Notes: generated by a model from the letters alone, not told the origin. A stretch of DNA of 64,000 nt from Aradus depressus (GCA_963662175.1 OY759218.1:17450480-17514479); one strand, 5' to 3'; shown: positions 1-64,000, counted from the first letter of the stretch. Numbers and translations: made by a program.

Positions 1-88
1 CAGTTGTCATAATATGTAACACACGTGATATGTACATGTACGAGTATAGTAGAAATATGTAATGATTTTTTTTTTTATCTTTTGGCAG

Positions 89-291
89 ATGGCTACATAT
101 ACTACGATTTGTTCAATCAAATTTTGGGTAGCAACATGGTTCGATTGGTTTCGCCCCTCATCCAAGGAGGGCAGGAAGGACAACTCTGCTTCTCGTTTTG
201 GTATGCAGCCTTCGGGGCAGGAGACTCAGCTCTGATGCAGGTGATCCGACAAGACAACTCTTCTTCAACATCTAATAACGAAATGGAAAAG
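89..291 (+). CDS. MAM-domain exon (first of two seen; partial gene)
   Basis: Internal exon encoding the middle of a MAM domain, an extracellular module of about 160-170 residues found in receptors, proteases and adhesion proteins. An acceptor AG at 87-88 follows a T-rich tract and a donor GT stands at 292-293. The exon enters in phase 1 and leaves in phase 0. The translation holds the family core: tyrosine-rich GYIYYD, an R-L-V-S-P-L segment and C-L-C-F-S-F-W-Y-like LCFSFWYAAFGAG, followed by a strand with L-M-Q-V. The N-terminal part of the domain lies to the left of the window. Gene identity cannot be told; an apical protease, a receptor or an adhesion protein are all possible. Confidence 0.85.
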
Positions 292-1111
292 GTAATAATC
301 ATCTCAAGCAAACTTAATCTACTATTCAAATAATTCTAACCCCATATGTGTTAATTCTTGCAACTTTTTCTAGATACATATAACAGATTATTTAAAAAAT
401 AATAATTACACACACTTTCGGATAGCCCCTGATTACTTCGGTTCAGATTCCATCTCAGTAAATAACGTACATTCAGCCGCAAGAACTCTTTGCTGGAGTT
501 AGGGATGCTGGAGTCCGTGCTTCTTCATACTTCCAAGTGATGCAAGGAGCTCTAACTGCTGTTCATGTTATTACCGCAGCCAGAGTAGACGTATTGTGTG
601 CCCTGTGTGTGTTCGTCCTTACTACAGCCCTGTATCTTTAATGAAGTCCGGGATTCTGCTGCATGTCCCCTCCATTACCTGCTTTGGTCTGTTATGGCAG
701 ACCCGAATCAATAAAAGCTCTTGCTTTTTAGAGTTTTAAACTATAAGATATATATGAATATGGACCAGAGTCTCATTTTCCTGTACAGAGGGCGTCTAGT
801 GATGTACGTATTTGCAGGTGTTTGTTCATATGAGAGTGTTCTGTGTTCAGCCCTGCCATATTTGCTGTTCATGTTCATGTTCTTGACATCGAGACAGCCG
901 ACTCTACCAGCTTCGGCGGATGATTTGGGAGAGAGGAAACTCGGATGGACGTGTATACTTATATTAATGATTGAATGAACAGTACGTCTCATCAGTGTGA
1001 ACTCTCGGAGAACATTTCTAGACTCCAAGTCAAGACTGTTCATTCCAATTTTAAAGCATTACTTCGGCTTTTCCGTGTTTTTTCAATTTCGTATCTCGGA
1101 AATGATTTCAG
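292..1111 (+). other. intron of MAM gene
   Basis: Stretch of 820 bases between the two MAM exons, with GT at 292 and AG at 1,110-1,111. It contains short open frames on both strands without recognisable domains. The poly-T run at 66-76 lies before the upstream exon, not in this intron. Confidence 0.7.
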
Positions 1112-1277
1112 ATCTGGAGTTTGGAGGTGAGAAACATGGACACAACGAGACCTCTCTGGATGCCAGCTCAGGTCACTGTAGAAGCTAGCACTGACTTTCA
1201 TATCATTCTTGAAGGTCAGGCTACAAATGGCGGCTTTGCTGTAGATGACATTACATTTACACCTGGAAATTGTCCCG
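1112..1277 (+). CDS. MAM-domain exon (C-terminal half of domain)
   Basis: Exon with acceptor AG at 1,110-1,111 and donor GT at 1,278-1,279. It enters in phase 0, matching the exon at 89-291, and leaves in phase 1. The translation begins IWSLEVRNM and ends with GGFAVDDITFTPGNCP, the standard last strand and terminal cysteine of MAM domains. Together the two exons give a module that ends in phase 1, typical of shuffled extracellular modules. No following exon could be recognised before unc-89 starts on the other strand, so the rest may be in short or diverged exons further right, or unrecognised here. Confidence 0.87.
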
Positions 1278-1578
1278 GTAATTTTAATTTTTTTTTGTCA
1301 GTTTTTTTGTATTTTCCCTCAAATGATGTAAAGATATTTGCAAATCCTTTATATATATATACAATCCCAGATTAGCCCATAAGCAAATTAAGCAATTGCG
1401 GTCGTCTCGGGGGGCATCATAAACAGCACCGAAAAAATATTTGCTAGTACATGAAAAGCAAGGTTGTTTGAAAACCCGCGCGTTTGAATTGACTAGAGCA
1501 ATGACCAGTTCCTGAAGTAAGTCTCAGCCCGAGAGAACAATTTAAAGTCATGAGTTTTTATGGCGTGTCATTGATAAA

Positions 1579-2120
1579 TTGAATGTAGAGATGCGAAGAA
1601 GGGGAGAGATATACAAAGAAATAGCAGAGAAATTCTCATTCCTGACTAAAATACCCGATGCCGATAAAATTATGTGCCCCGATCAAACATCAGAATACAG
1701 TCAACATTGTAGAAATTTCGTAGACACATATCCACAAGACCTTAATACCGATTCAGAAACCGAAATTCATAAGTCATAAATAAAATAAGTTCCAGTGATT
1801 TGCCTCGCACAAGTTCACATGAAACTCACGCACAATTGTACAAAATAATACACGATGATAAAATTGAATCAGCGTTCCCTAATGTGGGCACAGCCCTGCG
1901 TATATTTTTATGCCTGATGGTATCGAACTGCATAGCGGAACGATCTTTTTCGAAATTAAAAATAATAAAAAATGAAAAAAGAACGACGATGCTGCAGGAA
2001 AGGCTCGATGCTTGATCAATATTATGTATAGAGGCAGATATGCTAAAAACATTGAACTTAAAAACTATTGTCCGTCAATTTAATGCCCGTAAAAACCGCA
2101 AGTCGCATTTCAATAAATAA
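1579..2120 (+). pseudogene. hAT transposase relic (C-terminal dimerisation domain)
   Basis: Decayed coding region in at least two frames. Part one (1,579-1,779) is a short ORF with no clear domain. Part two (1,800-2,015, then past a stop to about 2,120) carries the hAT C-terminal dimerisation motif: a long FPNVGTALRIFLCLM segment, then C-I-A-E-R-S-F-S-K-L-K-I-I-K and L-Q-E-R-L-D-A, as in hAT transposases of the ZMYM1/THAP-associated type. In-frame stops and loss of the catalytic N-terminal portion mean it is dead. It may sit in the next intron of the MAM gene or in intergenic DNA. Confidence 0.75.
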
Positions 2121-3589
2121 AAAAATGTATGCTTTGGTTTTTATTGTAATACCTACTCCACGTATCTCTTTCGTCTTTCGTACATATTCTAAGGTACATA
2201 ATGATCTATCTCGTTGTAGTAAATACGTTTAAAAAATTTTAAAGACCGATACTAGTTTACTAGTGGATAGGGGGGCCCACAGGCGTGGATTGCTTAGGGC
2301 ATCAAGTAGTCTTAAATATATATATATATTTTTTTTCTTTAGTATATTTTACATTAATAAAAGTTGTTAGTTTCATTGTAATCTTTATATTTTAGTTCGT
2401 CCTGAGAAAGCAGAAATAAAAAATCAGGAGTTACAGAGTTCTTAACATTAATATATTCGTAAGTATTGTCACAAAAATAATTGATTATATTTCATACATT
2501 TGAGGGTCTGAGAGTGAACCCAGTCAAAAAGGTAATTATGATAAGGAAATATATAAAAAAACTTTTTTAAATCAAAATATCTACTATGAAACATGCAAAA
2601 ACTACTCAACTACTTTGCAATACAGAATGCAAGTAATGTCTCAAATGAAAAAGACAGGCAAGAGGGTCAAAATGTATTTATTCGGATAGGGTATATAAGA
2701 TGTTTCATCGGAGTAGATGTTCATATCTATCATGAATCTGAAAGAATAAAATGTTGACCCTCCCGTCGGTTCTTTTATTTTAATGTAATAATACATCATG
2801 TAACACAATACTTAATATGATAACCTGAAAGGTTAAGGTATCATTCTATTTTAGAAACCGATAGTGGTTGTATACCATCACCGATGAAAGTGACTAATAT
2901 AAATAAATCAATATTTATTTCATACAAACACCAATATACTATATACTTTTGATTCTATACATATAATAGTCAGTGATTGTACACAATTACCTGATGTAAT
3001 AATTCACTATGGCATAGGCAATTTAAAAAAAAAAGGTTTGTTTCTTATTTATTTTGTATTGTGTTACACAATATCTTTGCAAAAGTTTTAAGTATCATCA
3101 TTTTAATATACCAATAAATTGATAATAAATAAATATAATTACTATTATAAATACCAATTATAAGTTGTATAAGATGCATTTTAATGCCTGTATCAGATTC
3201 ATCCCAAGTTTCCCCCCGTAAAATTCTTGTCCTCGACTTTCCAACTATGGAGGTAATACGAGTCGGATATTCCTATGGAAGTTAGGAGGACAGCTCCCAG
3301 CTTTGAGAACTGGCAAAGATGTGCTCATTTCACCGTAAGAAAAATACGCATTCTATTACATAGAAAATACGGAAATGATAGTATTATGACGAAAGTCTTC
3401 TAGATTCAAATTAGTTAGGAAAATTAATAAAGAACCCAATTTTTCGATATGACTAACCGTTTTCGCGTGAATCAAGCAAACGTCTAAACATTGTTTTCAA
3501 AAAGACATTTTAGCATGGTTTTCGGCATGTTCTAGCAAACCGGACGACCTTCGAAAAAAAAAAAATTCATATAACATGTGCCTTTCAGT
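2121..3589. other. noncoding AT-rich intergenic stretch
   Basis: I see no supported coding exon. The stretch around 2,270-2,310 (G7 run, then a GCTTAGGGCATCA motif) could be the outer end of the hAT relic, but no matching opposite end was convincing. The segment 3,020-3,110 shares a motif (poly-A/T then CACAATATCTTTGCAAAAG) with 3,700-3,730 and 22,460-22,510, so it is part of a dispersed repeat. Confidence 0.5.
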
Positions 3590-3599
3590 GTTCTCTTTA

Positions 3600-3711
3600 A
3601 ATAAATGAATAAAACAAACTTATGTTTTGAAATATTGTCTATTCCACTAAAGTGGATTCTTTAGTGGAATAGACAATATTTCAAAAAATAAGTTTGTTTT
3701 ATTCATTTATT
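3600..3711. repeat. near-perfect hairpin (arms 53 bp, loop 6 bp) flanked by 13-bp direct repeats
   Basis: The left arm (3,600-3,652) and right arm (3,659-3,711) are inverted copies over about 50 bases with a single internal mismatch; the loop is TGGATT. The 13-bp direct repeat GTTCTCTTTAAAT occurs at 3,590-3,602 and again at 3,761-3,773, consistent with a target-site duplication around a small insertion of about 158 bp. The arm sequence recurs in diverged form at 10,620-10,670, 18,975-19,020 and 22,420-22,460. Confidence 0.85.
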
Positions 3712-4083
3712 ACAAGTTTCCACAATATGTCCGCGTTCCTCAACTTAGAAGTTGTTAATAGTTCTCTTTAAATGTTATTGGAAAAGAGTTTTGACCAGCG
3801 GTATCTTATAAAATGTACTTAGACCCGAAGTAATGTGGTCTCAATTTTCGTCCGATTTCAGCCAGAATCTAATCAGATCTAGGTTAGCACATGGGACATC
3901 TTCATCTCAAATTTCAAGATCATTGCTACAATCGTTTCTTAGTTAGAGCACTCACGAAGTTGCGATCTCTTACCCTCAGCCGTCATTGTGAAAACAGTCG
4001 AAACATATTCAGAGGACCCTGAAACGTGAAATTTCGTTGAAAATTCGATATCGGATTTTCTCACGATTACAATTTTTCCTTAT

Positions 4084-4663
4084 CCCTCTAGTACACTCGC
4101 TTTTCATTGTTACATTAGTACACTCGCGCGGCACTCAGTACCGCATGCTTAACTATTGAGTTTTTCAGCAGTTTTGTACAAAATACAACTCCAAAAAGTT
4201 ATTATTAAACGTACTGAATGCATAACAATGTTTTTAAAAACTTTATTGAAAAAAAATATAAAATTGTTTAAAAAAACCTAACAAAAATTGAACCTTTTAA
4301 ACAATGTTTAAGAATTACATATATTGAAGTAAAGAAAAACATCTTATTATAGTACGAATGAAGAACAATATATTATAAATAGTTTATTTTTATTATAAAT
4401 TAGTCGTAGGTACAAGGAAAAATTAAAAAAAACTTACATTATAATTCAGGCACGGTATACAGTGCCGCAATTGTTGTCCCCTCCACTTTGACCTATTGTT
4501 ACCGACTGATAAAATATCAGATCAATGCGCTATTTGTGTTCATTCATAGACATGTCATTGAAGAATAGAAGTGGGGATTAGCTTGTTGTTAAACATAGGG
4601 ACCGCGAAAATTCAAATTTAGTAAATTTGCGGCATCGAGGGCCGCGGCGAGTGTACTAAAGGG
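4084..4663. mobile_element. piggyBac-like MITE (non-autonomous)
   Basis: Ends read CCCTCTAGTACACTCGC on the left and, in reverse complement, CCCTTTAGTACACTCGC on the right, each followed by a C/G-rich GCCGC-type segment. A 4-bp TTAT stands directly outside each end (4,080-4,083 and 4,664-4,667), resembling a diverged TTAA target duplication. The left terminal motif is repeated internally near 4,114-4,130. There is no coding capacity. Assignment to piggyBac rests on the CCC-start and 4-bp target and is an inference. Confidence 0.6.
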
Positions 4664-6500
4664 TTATATTGGAACAAAGTTGTAGTTGAAAAACTATAAT
4701 TTTAAACATATATTTTTTAAATGAAAACCGGCCAAAATGTTCCATCTAAAACAATGGACCGTATATAAAATTCATCTCAACTGACCCTATATTTTTTTTC
4801 CACTTTTATGTTAATTTTGCTTTTAGAAGTGATATGGTGCAAATATGGAGTAGATGGATCTTCTCACTAAAGATTCGTCACAAAAATTAACTATTGAAAA
4901 GTTCTGATTTCAGGGAATGAGGAGAATTATCTTCAGTGTTCATAAAGTTTGATTCAGTTTAACGATTTGTCTTCGAAGCTTCCTTCCGTTTTGGGACAAC
5001 CGCTGAATAGAAGTACATAATGAAAAGCCTGGATACATGATTCAAGAAACAAGAAATAACCCTCCACAGAAAACACTCATATTTTCCAACTCATCTATCG
5101 TCATTACAAACATAAACAGATAATCCACTTCACGCTCAGATATGTTATGAAAGTAACGGTTAATTTTTTTAAATTATTTGTTTTTTGACATTCAAAATAA
5201 AATTGAAATGTTCAAATACTTTAATTAAGACCAAAACATATAATTTAGCAATGACACAGGTATATTAATAAACTTTTTTTGTTGGTTCAGTTAACGTGGT
5301 ATTTTCTTTTGAACTAAATATGTTTTGTGTCCTGATTTAAAATTATCTTTTAATTTAATTAGGTTTTATTATTAATTTATTTATTTTGAGGTAATAGATT
5401 AAAAATAAAATAAAAACACTTTCTATACTCTTCATTCTTTCAACAAAAAAAAAACATAAGAGTAAAGGAAAAGAAAAATTATTTCAAAGGTGATAATTGC
5501 ATATCTTAAAACCAGTAAAGTCTTTCTAGTGAAACCACAAATACCTAGGTCATACTCATTTTTTGTAAATAGTTTTTTATTTATTATTATTGAAATATAT
5601 TTATGTGTATTTTTTATTCATGAATTTTCTTTTTTTTTTTTCTTTTTATAATATGAAAATACTACATATTAAGTGCTGTTTACTTATTATATTCCTTTTA
5701 TTAATTTAAAGCATTGGAGATATTGATAGAAATAAGTGAAACAAAATGTTCAAAGAATGTATGTTGATATTTTAAATATTACAAATATATAGTGCAATAT
5801 ATATATATATCCTTTATTATTTGTTTTCTTTATTATTTACCCCCAAAATAATGACACAAACAGGGTTGCTAATCTAACTAAAGACATCTGCATTGTTAGA
5901 ACATTTTGTAATAGCAAAATTAATAAAAACGCAAGTTAATTTATATACATATTTATGTTAAAAGATTAAAATGAAATTTCCGTTTCTAATAATACAAAAC
6001 ATTATTTGTTTTATTTACCAATGCATAACAAATACCTAGGTACATATATATATATATAAACAAATGTGCTATTATAGAGAAAATAAATACCAAGAGAGGA
6101 GAAATCACCCAATGGTGACTGACACTCCTTTCACGATACTTTTAACTAAGAAACGTAGAATGCAGATAGCCATGTTAATGACAATTTCAGTATTAATAGT
6201 AAATTTACAGAACCAAAAGATAATTAAATGATCAATATTATTGAAGTGCATTCGTTCTAAAAAGTGAAATGGATAATTACAAGGTCTGACGATGGTCTTG
6301 TTCTAGAATTTCATCCAAGGCTGCATTATTGGTCATAGTTGAGAACCGACCGTACGTTTTCTTATGTATTTCAACAGTAGATCGGTAGGTCAGAGTAGCA
6401 TGCTTGCTTACTGAGCTCAAGATCGAGGGTTCAAAATCCGGCTGTTTTGAAGGTCCTTCGATCTTTGAATTTAAGACAACATCCCGATTCCGCTCTCCCT
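4664..6500. other. AT-rich intergenic DNA without recognisable genes
   Basis: No coding potential on either strand. It holds simple TA and poly-A/T tracts (for example 5,790-5,812 and 6,041-6,058) and nothing else I can name. Confidence 0.5.
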
Positions 6501-6509
6501 CCAAAACTT

Positions 6510-6745
6510 TGATCTTCTTCAAATTTCTCGCTTTTTAACGGTTTGTAGATTTAATATTTGTTTAAACTGATAAGAGAACGACCGGATTATCTGAATCCTG
6601 CACAAAAATCGAAATAAAAATGTGTTTTTCAAAAAACACAATTTTATTTCGATTATGTAGGATTGAGATAATCCGGTCGTTCCCTATCAGTTTTAACAAA
6701 TATTAAGTCTATAAACCGTTAAAGCGAGAAATTTGAAGAATGGGA
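6510..6745. repeat. fold-back repeat with arms of about 105 bp
   Basis: The left arm (about 6,513-6,622) and right arm (about 6,638-6,742) are inverted copies at roughly 90 percent by eye. Both hold AATTTCTCGCTTT, an AACGACCGGATTATCT segment and a TCGAAATAAAA segment. A third partial copy of the arm end (about 6,762-6,822) follows in direct orientation to the right arm. No TIR-type ends or clear target duplication were found. Confidence 0.75.
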
Positions 6746-6834
6746 TATATGAAGTTAGCTCGACTTTTTTTGAAAAACACATTTTTATTTCGTTTTTTGT
6801 GTAGGATTCAGATAATCCGGTGATATTATAAATA

Positions 6835-7095
6835 TATTATATACCCTAATAACTGCAGATGTAATATATGTATCGACATGCAATTTTATATTTAAATTCA
6901 AAACCTCATAAGGATGGCAATTTTCCGCGAAATCAGCCAAAAGGAAGAAGGGGATCAGAGGAGGGCTCGACACAAAAACCATAATAACAGATTCACAACT
7001 CACTTTGTAAGTCAAATATTGGTTTTGGAGGGAGAGCGAAAACTTAATTTATTAATTAGTGCATTGCTGTTGATTCACCGACGACATTTTTCGGA
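6835..7095 (+). repeat. modular 142-bp-monomer repeat, one-monomer copy
   Basis: One monomer (ACTGCAGATGTAATATATGTATCGACATG onward, read in pieces) followed by the conserved head block: TTTTGGAGGGAGAGCGAAAAC, then TTGATTCACCGACGACATTTTT. This is the same layout as the copies at 15,060, 35,060, 44,340 and 50,130. It is the nearest such copy to the MAM gene. Confidence 0.75.
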
Positions 7096-7414
7096 GTCTA
7101 AAGCCTAGTTCACACTAGAAGACATGTTGCGCGATTTTGGTCCCTGAGACGTGTCTCAGGTTGTCTACGTAGACATGTCTATAGACCAATCCCCGTCTAC
7201 GGGCCTGTTGCGAGACCAAAAATCGCAAGTCTAAAGTCTCCCGATCAGAATGGGAGACCGCATGCAACGTTAGACATATTGCGCAACATTTTGACAGCGT
7301 GGACGTTACTCGGCGTCTAGAGGCGAGACACGTCCCAGTCTATCTCCAGCTTCCGATTGGTGTGGTTTGGCTCTTTACAGTTATTTTCCAAAGTTTTACA
7401 GTTCTTTTGAAAAC

Positions 7415-7546
7415 ATGTGGTCTAACGAGAAAGTTTTAAAACTAATTGAAGATTACCATGCGTCTTATTGTTTGTGGGATGTTAGGAGTCCCGACTACAA
7501 AAACCGGGTAAAAAGAAAAGTGGCCCTGGAATCTCTGGCTGCCTAG
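7415..7546 (+). pseudogene. MADF/Myb-SANT-like protein fragment of Harbinger element
   Basis: ORF of 43 codons plus stop. Trp-Ser/Asn at the start, then KVLKLIEDYHASYCLWDV, S-P-D-Y-K-N-R and a basic VKRK stretch match the first helices of MADF DNA-binding domains (usual length about 80-90 residues). It is cut off by a stop where the internal deletion begins. In active elements this protein partners the transposase. Confidence 0.65.
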
Positions 7547-7688
7547 GTCGTTCTGCGAGCACTTCGCGCGTCCACCAACGTTTACGTTTTCGCGTTCTAT
7601 CACTGGTAATTAGCACTAAGCAGGAATTCATTCCACACAAAACAATGTTCTCCATGGTGGACTGCGAAGATGAGACTGAGAAATTCAC
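7482..7688 (-). pseudogene. Harbinger transposase N-terminal fragment
   Basis: Minus-strand ORF of 68 codons starting MNFSVSSSQS. It carries the hydrophobic/basic run T-R-K-R-K-R-W-W-T-R-E, a pattern seen near the start of HARBI1-like nucleases. The downstream codons overlap the antisense of the MADF fragment, so only about the first 45 residues are likely original. Confidence 0.45.
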
Positions 7689-7809
7689 ATCGTAGTGTGG
7701 ACGCTAGACGAGACAAAGAACGATGTCTCTAGACGGTCTGTAGACCGTGTCTCGAGACCGCCTATAGACAAATCGCGCAACATGGTCTACTAGTGCGTAT
7801 TAGGCTTAA

Positions 7810-8340
7810 GATGACGGGACTCATATTGTGTGAACCTTAAGCTATTTTTAAAAAAATATTTTTTTATAGAAAATAAGTTGAGTTTCTTGTCGTTTTGAAG
7901 AATGAGGAGAAATAAACAAATTGATTTTACATAGTCACATTTTATTGGATATAAATGTTTAAATAAATTAATTGTTTTAATATAATAATTATGATAACAG
8001 AAAGATTAATTACATTCATCTCATTCACAGAGAATTCAGCGATTGGTAGTGACTTCAATACCATCTAAATAAGTTGATCACATGTTTAGGATGGTATTTA
8101 TAAATACCGTTTTTCTTAAACTATAGTATTTTAAATTTACAGATAATAAAATACTATACTACAGTAATATACTTTACATTTATATTAAAAACAAGAACTT
8201 AGTGTTACATAAAATGCATTCGCGATTAAATTATTCCTGGTAAAAAAACCACCATAAACTGCCACATTCTATCAACAGATATAGAGAGATATGAAAACTG
8301 CGAAAGGTAATGTATCTATTTCTTGGTTGGTAGGCGGTTG
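7810..8340. other. AT-rich noncoding stretch
   Basis: No gene or named element is visible. It is AT-rich with scattered poly-A/T runs. Confidence 0.4.
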
Positions 8341-8349
8341 TAGTAGACT

Positions 8350-8740
8350 GACTTGTTAAATAAGTAATACAGAGGTATCAGTTCAACAATTTTGATTAAT
8401 CTGAACATAAATAAAAATATTTTAAAAGAATTACTAGAATTTACGAACTGAGGTCAATACATAACTAACGTTATGTATGAAAAAATTGATAAAATAGACT
8501 TTGAAATTACATAAAAATGTAATTTACATATGTGATTTCACTGTCTGTTTTATCATCTAACTTTTTACAAATATAGGTAACTTATTTATTAGTTAATGGT
8601 TGACCTGCACTGTAACAGTTCATAAATTCTATATTATATATTTTCAAATTCACCACCTGAGGATGGGAAATTGCCGAAACTAGTAGTGGAATAAATACAT
8701 TTTTTGGACTGGATACCTCTGTATTACTTATTTGACTATG
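8350..8740 (+). mobile_element. hammerhead-core repeat with inverted outer ends (Penelope-like?)
   Basis: The right part (8,586-8,735) matches a second copy at 43,330-43,485. It holds a hammerhead-like core (8,653-8,689) and ends TACCTCTGTATTACTTATTT. The same end lies in inverted orientation at about 8,352-8,380, so the segment is flanked by inverted copies. Penelope-like retroelements are known to carry hammerhead motifs and complex inverted ends, but no reverse transcriptase is present, so the class is an inference. Confidence 0.5.
8653..8689 (+). ncRNA. hammerhead-ribozyme-like motif, copy 1
   Basis: Order of elements: CCAC (stem I, 5' side), CTGAGGA fitting the CUGANGA core, a short stem II region, GAAA, a palindromic CTAG as a minimal stem III, T-A as the U-H cleavage pair, and GTGG pairing fully with CCAC. 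The weak point is stem II: the base after the core A is T rather than G and the stem is poorly paired. Confidence 0.4.
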
Positions 8741-9555
8741 TCGATTTTTCGAATATATGGAAGAAGTGAAGCAGTGCTGAGACTCCCTAGAAAATAGTAA
8801 TTTCAGTTGGATCTGGAGGCCACCTTCCATTGAGACGACATGGCGGATAGACAGGATAGGACTTGTGCAAATGGATTGAAATGAAAGGAAGGTAAATAAT
8901 ATATTGGTTTAGTTCCTGAACGGTTGGGAAATTAGGTCTTGAAGTAATTTATTGATGACATCTAAAAATTTAAAGATGAAAGATGTTAAAAATACAGGTT
9001 TCCTGTTTTATTTTGTCATTAATATTAGGCATTATTCCTCTGAATTTGATGTAATAAATAGTTTTTCTATATCTCTATTGGTTCATAAAACATAAACTTT
9101 AAAATGATTCCATTTGAGCGGATTTCTTTTGAAGTAATTAACACTTTCAACATCTTATTTCATCTTTTTATTTTTGATTTTGAGACTGATTTCTCTATTC
9201 AAAAGAACTAAACGAGCAAAAAACTAAAATTGTAGTCCTCAGCAAAATTTCCATATCTCAGTAATAAGGACGAATATCTTTTTTTTTCGACACCTATACA
9301 AATTTTATGTTGGCATCAATACTTCCATTAGCTCTACATTGGTCGAAAAGAAGTAATTCTGGCTTTGAGTGCTTAAATAAATAAATTTAATTTAAAAAAA
9401 TAAATAAAGATAATACAATAATCAAGTTCAAGATTGCGCTTTCACTAATTTTTCCTCTAAATGATTTTTTTTTATACGAGCAATAAATATAACTTATTTG
9501 TTTTCGACCTTGTAGAACTAATAAAAATGTTAGCCGAAAAATAAAAAATAAAACA
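8741..9555. other. intergenic DNA downstream of unc-89
   Basis: No gene signal on either strand. It is AT-rich with homopolymer A/T runs. The 3' end of unc-89 transcripts should fall near the right border of this stretch. Confidence 0.5.
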
Positions 9556-9760
9556 TTTATTCATGCCATGATGGGCATGAACATCAGTTGTGTCTGTTCA
9601 CACAATTTTGGCCATTCAAAATTGAACTGCATTACAAAAAAATGTAATTAAAAAAAAATCCAGTTGATACACCATTCAAAAATGTTCTTATTTCTCTGAC
9701 AGAGTTTTTTTAAGAAAAAAAAATCCAACAAGAAATTAAAAAAAAATAAATATAAATAAT
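9556..9760 (-). promoter_or_regulatory. unc-89: putative unc-89 3' UTR with poly(A) signal
   Basis: Between the TAA stop (9,761-9,763) and a minus-strand AATAAA hexamer at 9,556-9,561 there are about 200 nt of AT-rich DNA. The hexamer is the best canonical signal at a sensible distance. Other A/T-rich variants exist, so the exact cleavage site is uncertain. Confidence 0.5.
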
Positions 9761-63395
<53,635 letters not shown>

Positions 63396-64000
63396 CTAAA
63401 TTTGGGATAAAAATTATATTATACAAGTAATATTAATTGTGTAGTTTTTTTTTTTAACATTTTAAAAATATAATTACAAATAGGTTCTAGGACCAATTAA
63501 AATTTAAGCACTGTTTGCTGATTCATAGTAGTTAAACGGATTTCTACATAAATCAGGTTATGTGCTAATCCGGCTCGTAAGACATAAGATATACGTATGA
63601 GGATATATTTGTATACAGTGTTCTACGAATCTTGCTCATTCGTACCTAAATTCGGCTAAATTTTTGGATTTTTTGATCTGACTTTTTTCATTAGGTTCAA
63701 TTACCAGGACAAAATCAGAAACGAGAATAAAATTTGGGTGTACTCTAAAAACCCCAAAACTGAATTATATAAAGTAATTTTTGTCAAGAATTTTAAATTA
63801 GAGAAACAAAAAATTTATTTCATATTTTAATTTTTTGACCTTTTTTCAATATTCCAGCATTTTTATATCCTTAGGTTATACAAATTTTCTCGTGTCAATT
63901 ATTAAAAAGTAGAGTTTCCTTTTTTATAAAAACGACTTGATTTAGGTGAAAAAATAAATAAAAATTTGACGAAAATTGCCAATCTGAATTGTATCACAAT
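63396..64000 (-). other. unc-89: unc-89 intron running off the right edge
   Basis: AT-rich sequence with no further exon. The phase 1 entry of the exon at 63,287-63,395 implies more coding exons beyond 64,000. Confidence 0.7.

Larger units (their letters stand above)
7102..7806. mobile_element. PIF/Harbinger derivative with remnants of both element proteins
   Basis: Terminal inverted repeats of about 40 bp (AGCCTA...ACACTAG...GACATGTTGCGCGATTT and its inverse) are bounded by TAA at 7,099-7,101 and 7,807-7,809, the 3-bp TWA duplication of PIF/Harbinger. Inside, a plus-strand ORF at 7,415-7,546 starts MWSNEKVLKLIEDY and reads like the start of a MADF/Myb-SANT protein. A minus-strand ORF ending upstream of 7,688 holds a basic RKRKRWWTRE segment like the N-terminus of Harbinger transposases. 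The two are joined in converging orientation, so the bulk of both genes was deleted. Confidence 0.82.

Noticed and set aside
1380..2310. Full hAT element boundaries around the transposase relic
   Set aside because: Candidate ends share only short AAGCAAT-type words; no convincing TIR or TSD.

Overview
The window is nuclear DNA of an animal, most likely an arthropod. It is AT-rich, split by many introns and loaded with repeats. I cannot name the species. The arthropod leaning rests on the domain order of the main gene (PK1 - Ig - FN3 - PK2 at the C-terminus, as known for insect Unc-89/obscurin) and on short CCTAA/TTAGG tracts at the ends of some SINE copies, which match the usual arthropod telomere repeat.

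Main gene: from 63,395 down to 9,761 on the minus strand lie 38 exons of one giant sarcomeric gene, unc-89 (obscurin). Its 5' part lies beyond the right edge. All splice junctions could be placed by reading GT/AG sites and matching codon phase. In order the exons encode seven Ig domains, one FN3, a linker, two Ig domains, kinase-like domain 1 (PK1), a linker of about 190 residues, one Ig, one FN3, a linker, kinase-like domain 2 (PK2) and a short tail ending in TAA. The exons total 6,301 nt. Reading frame is kept across the set only if one base is restored in the exon at 24,152-24,260, where a 1-base deletion disrupts the Ig frame. PK1 has lost its catalytic Asp and reads as a pseudokinase. PK2 keeps the catalytic Asp, Asn and DFG but has an eroded glycine loop.

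Left edge: two plus-strand exons (89-291 and 1,112-1,277) encode most of a MAM domain from a second gene that faces unc-89 tail to tail. A hAT transposase relic follows. About 7.5 kb of noncoding DNA with fold-back and MITE-like elements separates it from the unc-89 3' end.

Introns: nearly all intron space is mobile DNA. There are (1) a modular non-coding repeat with conserved hairpins at both ends and a variable number of internal monomers of about 142 bp, resembling Helentron-associated (DINE-1-like) elements; (2) a tRNA-derived SINE family with two alternative 3' ends; (3) non-LTR retrotransposon pieces of several types (Jockey/CR1-like, RTE-like, R1/I-like); (4) DNA elements: two PIF/Harbinger derivatives, a deleted mariner placed at the end of a Tc1-like relic, a non-autonomous hAT with perfect 8-bp target duplications, a piggyBac-like MITE and several MITEs of unknown class; (5) a repeat carrying a hammerhead-ribozyme-like core, one copy of which is nested inside a SINE. 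Long G or C homopolymers and TA microsatellites punctuate the introns. I see no prokaryotic feature, CRISPR array, rRNA or intact tRNA gene.
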